Assembly: GCF_016008875.1 (NCBI RefSeq) | Contig: NZ_JADTQG010000005.1 | Location: forward strand, 124,001-188,000 | Direction of reading: 5' to 3' | From: Ectopseudomonas mendocina | GTDB lineage: Bacteria > Pseudomonadota > Gammaproteobacteria > Pseudomonadales > Pseudomonadaceae | Length of the DNA stretch: 64,000 bases | Part shown: positions 56,418-64,000 of the stretch, piece by piece | How positions within the stretch are numbered: the first letter of the stretch is position 1 | Layout of the letters: every line of letters starts with the position of its first letter | Translations under genes and position numbers: made by a program | The notes under the pieces: generated by a model | What the model was told of the DNA's origin: nothing | Seen by the model: the letters and a program-made list of their open reading frames with translations, nothing else | The model's database searches: none

Positions 56418-56427
56418 CGGCAGGCGC

Positions 56428-57000
56428 TCAGTTGAATAACGATTTCAGATCTACGTCTGCCTTCTCCGCCTCGCTGAACACCAGCAAGTCGGCAGCCTGG
56501 AAGTTGAACATGCGCGCGACGATCACATCGGGGAACTGCTCGATGCGCACGTTGTTGAGGTTGACCGCCTCGTTGTACAGCTCGCGGCGGTCGGCAATGC
56601 CGTTCTCCAGGCCGCTGATGCGCTGCTGCAGGTGCTGGAAGCTGTCGTTGGCTTTGAGCTCCGGGTAGTTCTCGGCCAGGGCGAACAGCTGGCCGAGGCC
56701 GGCACGCAGGCCACTCTCGGCCTTGCCCAGGGCGCTGACGTCCTGCTGCTCGCGGGCGCTGGCCACAGCGCTACGCGCGGCGATCACGCGCTCCAGGGTC
56801 GAGCCTTCGTACTGCATGTACTGCTTGCAGGTCTCCACCAGCTTGGGCAGTTCGTCGTGGCGCTGCTTGAGCAGCACGTCGATGTTCGACCAGGCCTTGC
56901 TCACCCCATGCTTGAGGCGCACCAGGCCGTTATACAGGGACACCGCGTAGGCGCCGAGCAGGACGAGGACGACGATAACGATCACGGCGGTCAGGCTCAT
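56428..57000 (-). CDS. lemA: LemA family protein
   Basis: A 190-residue protein with one N-terminal membrane helix (about 2-22) and a long antiparallel helical body (NGLVRLKHGVSKAWSNIDVLLKQRHDELPKLV region at about 24-55; PELKANDSFQHLQQRISGLE later). This is the LemA fold, not the unrelated sensor kinase once also called LemA. It is the first gene of a two-gene unit with the GIDE/EF-hand protein. Confidence 0.93.
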   Translation of the reverse strand: MSLTAVIVIVVLVLLGAYAVSLYNGLVRLKHGVSKAWSNIDVLLKQRHDELPKLVETCKQYMQYEGSTLERVIAARSAVASAREQQDVSALGKAESGLRAGLGQLFALAENYPELKANDSFQHLQQRISGLENGIADRRELYNEAVNLNNVRIEQFPDVIVARMFNFQAADLLVFSEAEKADVDLKSLFN

Positions 57001-57104
57001 GCAGTTTTCTCCATGCAGAACTGCGAATCAGGTGCCGGCATTCTAGCGACAGGAACGACATGTGGCAGCGATATCCCGCACAAGGGCAAATAATGGCCTT
57101 TACA

Positions 57105-57129
57105 CATAATGCGAAACATTTGCATTATG
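57105..57129 (+). promoter_or_regulatory. Fur-box-like palindrome upstream of icmP
   Basis: CATAATGC-N9-GCATTATG with perfect 8-bp arms. The inner AATGCGAAACATTTGCATT fits about 14 of 19 positions of the Pseudomonas Fur site form. It lies 62 bases before the icmP ATG. Confidence 0.65.
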
Positions 57130-57190
57130 TCGCGGCTTTTTCAGGTACGCCTGCGTACCGTCCACATTCGTACATGCAAAGGACCCCGCC

Positions 57191-58525
57191 ATGATTCGTA
57201 TGCCCCTGGCTTCGGCCAGCCTGCTGGCCATCGCCATTTCCCTCGCTGGCTGCGGCGAAGACAAAGCTCCCGCCACCCAGGCTGCAGCGCCTGCCGCCAC
57301 CGAGAGCGCGGCTCCGGCCACCGCCGCGAAGGTCGACGAAGCAGCGGCGAAGGCCGTGGTCAATCACTACGCCGATCTGGCCCTGGCCGTGTTCAGCGAC
57401 GCCGCCAGCACTGGCAAAGACCTGCAGGCTGCAGTCGATGCGCTGCTCGCCGATCCCAGCGAGGCAACCTTGAAAGCCGCCCGCGAAGCCTGGTTGGCTG
57501 CACGCGTGCCGTACATGCAGACCGAAGTGTTCCGTTTCGGCAACCCGGTTGTCGACGAGTGGGAAGGCCAGCTCAATGCCTGGCCGCTGGACGAAGGCCT
57601 GATCGACTACGTCGCCGAAGACTACCAGCACGCGCTGGGCAACCCGGGCGCGCAGGCCAACATCATCGCCAACACCGAGATCCAGGTCGGCGAAGACAAG
57701 ATCGACGTCAGCGAGATCAATGGCGAACTGCTGGCCAGCCTGAACGAGCTGGGCGGCTCCGAAGCCAACGTCGCCACCGGCTACCACGCGATCGAGTTTC
57801 TGCTCTGGGGCCAGGACCTGAACGGCACCGAGCCAGGCGCCGGCGAGCGCCCCTACACCGACTACCTGGTCGGCGAAGGCGCCACCGGTGGCCACAACGA
57901 GCGTCGCCGCACCTACCTGAAAGCCGCCACCGACCTGCTGGTCAGCGATCTGGATGAAATGGTCGAGCAGTGGAAGGACGGCGTGGAAGGCAATTACCGC
58001 AGCGAACTGGTCGCCGATTCGGGCGAGAACGGCCTGCGCAAGATGCTGTTCGGCATGGGCAGCCTGTCGCTCGGCGAGCTGGCTGGCGAGCGCATGAAGG
58101 TGGCACTGGAGGCCAACTCCACCGAAGACGAGCATGACTGCTTCAGCGACAACACCCACAACTCGCACTTCTACAACGGCAAAGGCATTCGCAACGTTTA
58201 CCTGGGCGAATACAAGAAAGCCGACGGCACTACCCTGACCGGTCCGAGCCTGTCCGAGCTGGTCGCCAAAGCCGACGCCCAGGCCGATGCCACGCTCAAG
58301 GCCGACCTGCAGGAAACCGAAGCCAAGCTGCAGGCCCTGGTCGACAGCGCCGAGAAGGACAACGTGCACTTCGACCAGCTGATCGCCGCCGACAACGCCG
58401 AAGGCCAGCAACTGGTGCGTGACGCCATCGCAGCTCTGGTCAAGCAGACCGGCGCCATTGAGCAGGCCGCGGGCAAGCTGGGCATCAGCGACCTGAACCC
58501 GGACACCGCCGATCACGAATTCTGA
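57191..58525 (+). CDS. icmP: IcmP-type imelysin metallopeptidase-like lipoprotein
   Basis: A 444-residue M75/imelysin protein. The lipobox is LAGC (near residue 21), followed by an Ala/Pro/Thr-rich linker and two helical repeats. GYHAIEFLLWG holds the HxxE motif (H199, E202), and CFSDNTHNSHFYNG is a second conserved block. It was first described in P. aeruginosa as an insulin-cleaving protease, but the family is now mainly seen as iron-regulated, periplasmic metal-handling proteins. The Fur-like palindrome upstream fits that. Position after sodB-bifA-GIDE-lemA matches P. aeruginosa as I recall. Confidence 0.93.
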   Translation: MIRMPLASASLLAIAISLAGCGEDKAPATQAAAPAATESAAPATAAKVDEAAAKAVVNHYADLALAVFSDAASTGKDLQAAVDALLADPSEATLKAAREAWLAARVPYMQTEVFRFGNPVVDEWEGQLNAWPLDEGLIDYVAEDYQHALGNPGAQANIIANTEIQVGEDKIDVSEINGELLASLNELGGSEANVATGYHAIEFLLWGQDLNGTEPGAGERPYTDYLVGEGATGGHNERRRTYLKAATDLLVSDLDEMVEQWKDGVEGNYRSELVADSGENGLRKMLFGMGSLSLGELAGERMKVALEANSTEDEHDCFSDNTHNSHFYNGKGIRNVYLGEYKKADGTTLTGPSLSELVAKADAQADATLKADLQETEAKLQALVDSAEKDNVHFDQLIAADNAEGQQLVRDAIAALVKQTGAIEQAAGKLGISDLNPDTADHEF

Positions 58526-58540
58526 TCGAACAGCGGGTTG

Positions 58541-58580
58541 AAAAGCCGGCGCCTCCGCAAGGAGCGCCGGTTTTTTTTAT
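58541..58580 (+). terminator. Strong terminator after icmP
   Basis: CCGGCGC(C)TCC-GCAA-GGAGCGCCGG with a single bulge, followed by a T8 tract at 58571-58578. Confidence 0.92.
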
Positions 58581-58582
58581 GG

Positions 58583-59464
58583 TTCTTCGCATATTTTGGG
58601 GGGAAGTGCGGGTTGACACCGGACTGGCAATTACGTGTTAGCTGTCGATGACTTGGCACTATCCGTTAACGCGCCGCCTGGCCTGATGGGTTTCGCCCCT
58701 TACGGGCGACTCACTTTCTTTGCTTGTGCAAAGAAAGTAAGCAAAGAAACACACCCCTGCATACGGCCCCGGCTGCACCGGGGTTCCCTCGTTCCATCAC
58801 CGCTCCAGGGGCACGCCGTGAAGGGCCATCCCTGGCCCATCACGGCTCTCGCGACATCCATGTCGCTCAACCCCTTCCACGGTGATTCCACTCGGCCTCC
58901 TGAAGGGGACTTGGGCGTCGTCTGTGAGATCCGCGCTTCAAGAGCAAAAGCCAAACGCTACCGACTTTGATCTTCCTGATATGTCGCAAGCTCGCGACCT
59001 GGCCCCCTTCAGGAGGCCAAGTGGAGGTGTTGCGTAGGGGGGATGAGCCGCATGGATGCGGCGAAATACCGGCGGCGGCCCCGCTTAAAGGGCCATGGAC
59101 GGCCCTTGTAAGCCGGCCCCCGGAGCGGCGCCGGAGCGAGGAAACGCAGCGAAGCGGAGTAACAGCCGTAGGCTGGCCCGTAGGGTGAGCAAAGCGAATC
59201 AAGTTTCGCGTAGCGAAACCCGGATGTAGGGTGCCCTTCTTTGGCACACCTTTCTTGGGCAAGCAACGAAACGTAGCGCAGCGGAGTAACAGCCGCAGGC
59301 TGGCCCGAAGGGTGAGCGCAGCGAATCACGGTGTGGCGCCCGTAAGGGGCGCAACCCAAGCGCTCAGTACACACGGTAATGGATAGTGCTAAGTCAGCAA
59401 GCGATACGCACACAAACTTGCCAGTCCGGTATCAAACGTATCCTCCCCGCGAAAATGCGAAGAA
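58583..59464. repeat. 882-bp gene-less element with long imperfect terminal inverted repeats
   Basis: The outer ends are TTCTTCGCAT (58583-58592) and ATGCGAAGAA (59455-59464). Further matching inverted blocks lie inwards in the same order: ACCGGACTGGCAA (58618-58630) with TTGCCAGTCCGGT (59418-59430), GCACTATCC with GGATAGTGC, and CGCCCCTTACGGGCG (58694-58708) with CGCCCGTAAGGGGCG (59337-59351). Within it lie a hairpin ACTTTCTTTGC-TTGT-GCAAAGAAAGT (58713-58738) and two direct copies of a roughly 70-base unit (about 59133-59202 and 59262-59330). The open frames inside have no ribosome sites and read like translated repeat DNA. I recall similar sequence in many copies in pseudomonads. No transposase is present. 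Confidence 0.75.
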
Positions 59465-59481
59465 TCTTTTTATACCTGCTT

Positions 59482-60309
59482 TCAGCTGCGGGCCACGGCG
59501 CTGCGATACTCGCCAGGGCTGACGCCGTAGGCCTGCTTGAACTGTCGCGACAGGTGGCTCTGGTCGGCAAAGCCCAGCTGCATGGCCACGGCGACCGCCG
59601 TGCAGCCGGTCCTGAGCAACGCACGCGCCTGTTCCAGACGACGTTGCTTGAGCCAGGCATGTGGCGGCAGTCCGGTCGCACGGCGAAAGACCCGGGCGAA
59701 ATGAAAGGGTGAGAGATTGACCGCAGCCGCCAGCTCCTCCAGGGAAGGTGGCTTGATCAGGCGGTCGGCGAGCATTTGCTTGGCGCAGGCCACAGCCCAG
59801 GGTTCACGCCCGGGCGCAGGCGGTTCGGCAAGCCGTGCATGACGCTGGAACAGCAGCAGAATCGCCTCACGCCAGGCCAGTTGCTGCTGCAGTGCTTCAG
59901 CGCCGTCCTCGAGCAGGCGATGCAGTTGCAGGAAGGCGCTGTGCAACTGCGGATCATGCAGCACGCTGAAGGAAAACGACGGCATGCCCGCCCTGGCCAG
60001 GCCCAGCTCCTGCAGCGCACCCAGCACCTGATCATTACCCGGATAGAAGCCGCGATAGCGCCAGCCGTCTTCGTGCGCCTTGGAGCCGGTGTGCACTTCG
60101 TCCGGGTTGATCAGCACCATGCTGCCCTGTGGTGCCAGGTGGTCGCTGCCACGGTGATGAAAGCGCTGGGCACCATGCTCGATCACGGTGAAGACGAAGC
60201 CCTCATGCACATGAGGCGCGAAGCGTTGTTCGAGGTAGCGCGCCTGCAACAGCTCGACTCCGCTCAATGCGGGAGCTTGCCAGAAGCGGGTCTGCTCGCG
60301 AATTTGCAT
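59482..60309 (-). CDS. AraC-family regulator with cupin sensor
   Basis: A 275-residue regulator. An N-terminal AraC-type cupin (about 15-150; FAPHVHEGFVFTVIEHGAQRF and LINPDEVHTG) is followed by a C-terminal double helix-turn-helix (LEELAAAVNLSPFHFARVFRRATG and LGFADQSHLSRQFKQAYGVSPGEY). ATG 60309 follows the GNAT stop by five bases, so the two are co-transcribed. The ligand and targets are unknown; amino acid export genes are frequent targets of such regulators, but none is adjacent. Confidence 0.9.
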   Translation of the reverse strand: MQIREQTRFWQAPALSGVELLQARYLEQRFAPHVHEGFVFTVIEHGAQRFHHRGSDHLAPQGSMVLINPDEVHTGSKAHEDGWRYRGFYPGNDQVLGALQELGLARAGMPSFSFSVLHDPQLHSAFLQLHRLLEDGAEALQQQLAWREAILLLFQRHARLAEPPAPGREPWAVACAKQMLADRLIKPPSLEELAAAVNLSPFHFARVFRRATGLPPHAWLKQRRLEQARALLRTGCTAVAVAMQLGFADQSHLSRQFKQAYGVSPGEYRSAVARS

Positions 60310-60314
60310 GCAGC

Positions 60315-60884
60315 TCAGGCGCCGAAGCCCGCCTCCATCGCCTCTCGCAGCGCCGGCCATTCCTGATCGGTGATGCTGTACAGCACGGTATCGTCGAGAC
60401 GGCCATCGGCCAGCCGACGATGGTTGCGCAGCAGACCTTCACGGACGGCGCCCAGTTTCTCGATGGCGCGTTGCGAACGCTGGTTGCTGGCGGCGGTTTT
60501 CAGCTGTACGCGGACCATGCCCCAGTTGTCGAAGGCATGCCTGAGCATCAGGTACTTGATGGTGGTGTTCAGGCCGCTGCCATGCTGATTGCGATCGAGC
60601 CAGGTCCAGCCGATTTCGCAGGCCGGCAGGCTGTTCATGAAATCGGCGAAGCGTGTGGTGCCCACCAGCTCGTCACCCAGGCGAATGACGAAAGGTAGCG
60701 CGCGCTGCTCGCGCAGATCGGCCAGGGCGCTGCGGTACCAATCCAGCCGCTGGGTACCGCTCATGTACAGCAGCTCCTCGCGATTGGCCTCAGCCAGTGC
60801 TACCAGGGCGGGGATGTCCGCATCGGAGAGCGGTTCCAGGCGCAAAGCGCCACGTTGCAACGTCACCAGTTGCGGCTTGAACAT
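60315..60884 (-). CDS. RimJ/RimL-type GNAT acetyltransferase
   Basis: A 189-residue protein of the GNAT RimJ/RimL group, which acetylate protein N-termini or amino groups of small molecules. FADFMNSLPACEIGWTWLDRNQHGSGLN (core about 78-105) carries the acetyl-CoA loop, and ASNQRSQRAIEKLGAVREGLLR is the conserved final helix-strand. The substrate is unknown. It is divergent from the sensor kinase gene and co-directional with the AraC regulator. Confidence 0.87.
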   Translation of the reverse strand: MFKPQLVTLQRGALRLEPLSDADIPALVALAEANREELLYMSGTQRLDWYRSALADLREQRALPFVIRLGDELVGTTRFADFMNSLPACEIGWTWLDRNQHGSGLNTTIKYLMLRHAFDNWGMVRVQLKTAASNQRSQRAIEKLGAVREGLLRNHRRLADGRLDDTVLYSITDQEWPALREAMEAGFGA

Positions 60885-61086
60885 AGGGGCTTCCTCGGGT
60901 CCGTCCTTGGGCAGAATCGCAAACCAACCAAGCTATCAGCCCCTGCGCTGCTGCACAATCGAGTCCCGTCGCAAAGCACAACTGCTTGGCTGCGACCTTG
61001 GTCGCAGCCGACAGCGTCCGGCTTTGTGCAACACTGATCAACATCGTTTCGTCCTGTTTCGTTCCACTGCGTGTTTCGGAGTCTGC

Positions 61087-64000
61087 ATGTCGCTGTCCCC
61101 CGGGCTGATCGCCGCGGTCGCCCTGATCTACATGGCCATCCTTTTCGCCATCGCCTTCTATGGCGACCGCCGCAGTGCGCCCATGCCGCCGAAAGTCCGC
61201 GCGTGGGTGTATTCGCTGTCGCTGGCGGTGTATTGCACCAGCTGGACCTTCTTCGGCGCCGTCGGCCAGGCTGCCGAACAACTGTGGTCGTTCCTGCCGA
61301 TCTACCTCGGCCCGATCATCCTGCTGCTGACCATGCCCTGGGTGCTGCAGAAGATGGTGATGATCAGCAAACAGGAGAACATCACCTCGATCGCCGACTT
61401 CATCGCCGCGCGCTACGGCAAGTCGCAGTCGCTGGCCATCGTCGTCGCGCTGATCTGCCTGGTTGGCGTGCTGCCCTACATCGCCCTGCAGCTCAAGGGC
61501 ATCGTGCTCGGGGTCAATCTGTTGATTGGCGAACACGCCCAGGACACCGGCACCAGCGCCCAGGACACCGCCCTGATCGTGTCGCTGGCACTGGCGCTGT
61601 TCACCATCCTGTTCGGCACACGCAACCTCGACGTCACCGAGCACCACCGCGGCATGGTGCTGGCCATCGCCTTCGAATCGCTGGTCAAGCTGCTGGCCTT
61701 CCTTGCCGTCGGCGCCTTCGTCACCTTCGGCCTGTACAACGGTTTCAACGACCTGCTGCAGCAGGCACACAATACTGCCGAGCTGGACGACTTCTGGAAC
61801 GAGGCGGTGAACTGGCCGGCGATGCTGGTGCAAACCGGCATGGCCATGATCGCCATCGTCTGCCTGCCACGGCAGTTCCACGTCACCGTGGTGGAGAATA
61901 TCGAGCCCAAGGACCTGCGCCTGGCACGTTGGGTGTTTCCGGCCTACTTGGTGCTGGCCGTGCTGTTCGTCGTGCCCATCGCCCTGGCCGGGCAGATGCT
62001 GCTGCCGGCCGGCATCACGCCGGACTCCTTCGTCATCAGCCTGCCGCTGGCCGAGGCCCATCCGGGGCTAGCGGTACTGGCATTCATCGGCGGTGCCTCG
62101 GCGGCCACTGGCATGGTGATCGTCGCCTCGGTAGCGCTGTCGACCATGATTTCCAACGACATGCTGCTGCCCTGGCTGCTGCGCCGGCAGAGCACCGAGC
62201 GGCCGTTCGAGGCCTTCCGCCACTGGATGCTCACCGCCCGCCGGGTCAGCATCGTGCTGATTCTGCTGCTGGCCTACGTCTGCTATCGCCTGCTTGGCGA
62301 GGGCACCAGCCTGGCGACCATCGGCCAGGTGTCGTTCGCCGCCATCGGCCAGCTGGCGCCGGCCATGTTCGGCGCCCTGGTGTGGAAGCAGGCCAATCGC
62401 CGCGGCGTGTTCGCCGGCCTGATCGTCGGCGCCATGCTCTGGTTCTACACCCTGGTGCTGCCGCTGGCGGCACGCGGCATGGGCTGGTCGCTGGACAGCT
62501 TCCCAGGGCTCACTGCGCTGCTCTACGCACCTATCGGCCTGCAGGTCGACCCGCTGACGCGCGGCGTGGTGCTGTCGCTGGCCGGCAACATGCTGTTGTT
62601 CGCCTGGGTGTCCTGGTTCTCCCGAACCCGCGTTTCCGAGCACTGGCAGGCCGGACGCTTCATCGGCCACGATCTGGGCACCAAGCCCAGCGGCCGTAGC
62701 CTGCTGGCGGTGCAGGTCGGTGACCTGCTGATGCTCTCCAGCCGCTTCGTTGGCGAGGAGCGTGCGCGCCAGAGTTTCACCCGCTTCGCCCTGCGCCAAG
62801 GCAAGAACAAGGCCTTCGATCCCAACCAGCCGGCCAACAGCGAATGGATCGCCCACACCGAGCGCCTGCTCGCCGGCGTGCTCGGCGCCTCGAGCACCCG
62901 CGCGGTGGTCAAGGCCGCCATCGAAGGCCGCGAGATGCAGGTCGAGGATGTGGTGCGCATCGTCGACGAAGCCAGCGAGGTGCTGCAGTTCAACCGTGCC
63001 TTGCTGCAGGGAGCGATCGAGAACATCACCCAGGGCATCAGCGTGGTCGACCAGAACCTGCGCCTGGTGGCCTGGAACCATCGCTACCTGGAATTGTTCG
63101 AGTACCCCGAAGGCCTGATTTACGTGGGGCGGCCGATTGCCGAGATCATCCGCTTCAATGCCGAGCGCGGCATGCTCGGTGGCGGCAATGTCGAAGAGAA
63201 CGTCGCCAAGCGCCTGTACTGGATGCGCCAGGGCACTGCGCACAGCTATGAACGGGTGTTCCCCAACGGCCGGGTGATCGAGCTGATCGGCAACCCCATG
63301 CCGGGCGGCGGATTCGTCATGAGCTTCACCGACATCACCGAGTTCCGCGAAGCCGAACGTGCCCTCAAGGACGCCAACGAGAGTCTCGAACGACGAGTGG
63401 CCGAGCGTACCTTTGAGCTGTCGAAACTGAACCAGGCGCTGACCGAGGCCAAGGCCCACGCCGAGGCCGCCAACCAGTCGAAGACGCGCTTCCTGGCGGC
63501 GGTCAGCCATGACCTGATGCAGCCCCTCAATGCTGCGCGCCTGTTCTCCGCAGCGCTGGCCCATCAGGACGATGCGTTGCCCAGCGAAGCGCAAGAGCTG
63601 GTCCGGCACCTGGACAGCTCGCTGCGCTCAGCCGAAGATCTGATCACCGACCTGCTGGATATCTCACGTCTGGAGAACGGGCGGATCACGCCGGATCGCC
63701 ACCCCTTCGCCCTCTCCAACCTGTTCGACACCCTAGCCGCCGAGTTCGGTGTGCTGGCTGCGGAACAGGGCATCGACCTGCGCGTGCATGGCAGTCGGCA
63801 CTGGATCGACAGCGACATCAAGCTGCTGCGCCGGGTGTTGCAGAACTTCCTGACCAACGCGTTTCGCTACGCCAAGGGCCGCGTGGTGCTGGGCGTACGC
63901 CGCGAGGGCGAGCAATTGCGTCTGGAAGTGTGGGACCGCGGCATGGGCATCCCCGAGGACAAGCGCAAGGTGATCTTCGAGGAATTCAAACGCCTGGACA
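61087..64000 (+). CDS. Sodium:solute symporter-type sensor histidine kinase (partial)
   Basis: The frame is open from ATG 61087 to the window edge, 971 codons, so the C-terminus is missing. The first 500 or so residues are an SSS/SLC5-type transporter with about 13 helices (AVYCTSWTFFGAVGQAAEQLW, then ISKQENITSIADFIAARYG). A PAS_7 domain (GAIENITQGISVVDQNLRLVAWN, about 640-740) and a coiled coil come next, then HisKA with FLAAVSHDLMQPLNAARLF (H808) and the start of the ATPase domain (NFLTNAFRYAKGRV; DRGMGIPEDKR). The plan resembles CbrA and related transporter-kinases; members with PAS_7 usually end in a receiver domain, which would lie beyond the window. Confidence 0.93.
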   Translation, partial: MSLSPGLIAAVALIYMAILFAIAFYGDRRSAPMPPKVRAWVYSLSLAVYCTSWTFFGAVGQAAEQLWSFLPIYLGPIILLLTMPWVLQKMVMISKQENITSIADFIAARYGKSQSLAIVVALICLVGVLPYIALQLKGIVLGVNLLIGEHAQDTGTSAQDTALIVSLALALFTILFGTRNLDVTEHHRGMVLAIAFESLVKLLAFLAVGAFVTFGLYNGFNDLLQQAHNTAELDDFWNEAVNWPAMLVQTGMAMIAIVCLPRQFHVTVVENIEPKDLRLARWVFPAYLVLAVLFVVPIALAGQMLLPAGITPDSFVISLPLAEAHPGLAVLAFIGGASAATGMVIVASVALSTMISNDMLLPWLLRRQSTERPFEAFRHWMLTARRVSIVLILLLAYVCYRLLGEGTSLATIGQVSFAAIGQLAPAMFGALVWKQANRRGVFAGLIVGAMLWFYTLVLPLAARGMGWSLDSFPGLTALLYAPIGLQVDPLTRGVVLSLAGNMLLFAWVSWFSRTRVSEHWQAGRFIGHDLGTKPSGRSLLAVQVGDLLMLSSRFVGEERARQSFTRFALRQGKNKAFDPNQPANSEWIAHTERLLAGVLGASSTRAVVKAAIEGREMQVEDVVRIVDEASEVLQFNRALLQGAIENITQGISVVDQNLRLVAWNHRYLELFEYPEGLIYVGRPIAEIIRFNAERGMLGGGNVEENVAKRLYWMRQGTAHSYERVFPNGRVIELIGNPMPGGGFVMSFTDITEFREAERALKDANESLERRVAERTFELSKLNQALTEAKAHAEAANQSKTRFLAAVSHDLMQPLNAARLFSAALAHQDDALPSEAQELVRHLDSSLRSAEDLITDLLDISRLENGRITPDRHPFALSNLFDTLAAEFGVLAAEQGIDLRVHGSRHWIDSDIKLLRRVLQNFLTNAFRYAKGRVVLGVRREGEQLRLEVWDRGMGIPEDKRKVIFEEFKRLD

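Noticed and set aside
58635..58970. 111-codon open frame inside the 882-bp element
   Set aside because: No ribosome site; the product reads as translated repeat DNA and the region is better explained by inverted and direct repeats.
58867..59413. Minus-strand open frames in the same element
   Set aside because: They overlap each other and share the duplicated 70-base unit, as expected of non-coding repeats.
61071..62699. 542-codon plus-strand frame overlapping the sensor kinase
   Set aside because: Wrong frame, Arg/Pro/Gly-rich; the frame from 61087 gives a clear SSS-kinase and stays open to the window end.

Overview
The window looks like chromosomal DNA of a Pseudomonas, probably of the P. 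mendocina/oleovorans/alcaligenes side (now Ectopseudomonas). Evidence: high GC, MvaT as the H-NS-type protein, BifA with its GGDQF/EAL signature, the gene neighbourhoods purU-mvaT-sbcB and sodB-bifA-GIDE-lemA-icmP that I remember from P. aeruginosa, and Pseudomonas-type REP sequences. The species guess is inference. I see no tRNA, rRNA, CRISPR array, prophage or transposase gene; 60 protein genes are called, the first and last cut by the window edges.

Layout. 1-3.5 kb: a pterin operon (folM-folE-folX, tetrahydromonapterin synthesis) and small conserved genes. 3.5-9.1 kb: the AzlCD exporter and two chemoreceptors (one dCache, one NIT domain). 9.2-13.1 kb: a TonB-dependent siderophore receptor with its ECF sigma factor and FecR regulator behind a Fur box. 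13.1-16.4 kb: a 141-bp MITE-like element, an acetyltransferase, a thioesterase, a GlxA-type regulator and a YcaC-type hydrolase. 16.4-24.7 kb: a complete catechol-type siderophore uptake locus (PiuA-like receptor, PiuC-like dioxygenase, binding protein, permease, ATPase) with a divergent two-component system; the ATPase carries a one-base frameshift in its P-loop. 24.8-28.9 kb: a papain-like small protein and an iron-linked di-heme oxidoreductase/imelysin/DUF1513 operon.

28.9-37.9 kb is a uronate catabolic locus: LacI- and FCD-GntR-type regulators, uronate dehydrogenase, an SMP-30 lactonase, a TRAP transporter, a DMT transporter and an aldose-1-epimerase-like protein. Three copies of a GTTGT-N3-AYRAC operator sit in its promoter regions: one fills the 17-bp spacer of the lacI promoter, one lies at the predicted start of the udh transcript, and one lies between the FCD regulator and the epimerase gene. 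38-44 kb holds housekeeping genes (HerA-like ATPase, CBS protein, purU, mvaT, sbcB). 44.2-51.9 kb holds a tightly overlapping MoxR/DUF58/DUF4129/DUF4350/SpoIIM/RDD operon. 52-58.5 kb holds sodB, bifA, a GIDE-EF-hand/LemA pair and icmP behind a Fur-box-like palindrome. 58.6-59.5 kb is an 882-bp gene-less element bounded by long imperfect inverted repeats. The window ends in an AraC regulator, a GNAT acetyltransferase and the start of a large SSS-family sensor kinase.

Themes: iron supply (three loci with Fur-type sites), sugar-acid use under paired regulators, and signal transduction. Nothing here is a clearly unknown multi-gene defence or biosynthetic system. The most interesting leads are the shared uronate operator, the 882-bp inverted-repeat element, the P-loop frameshift, the EF-hand on a GIDE protein, and the papain-like orphan.
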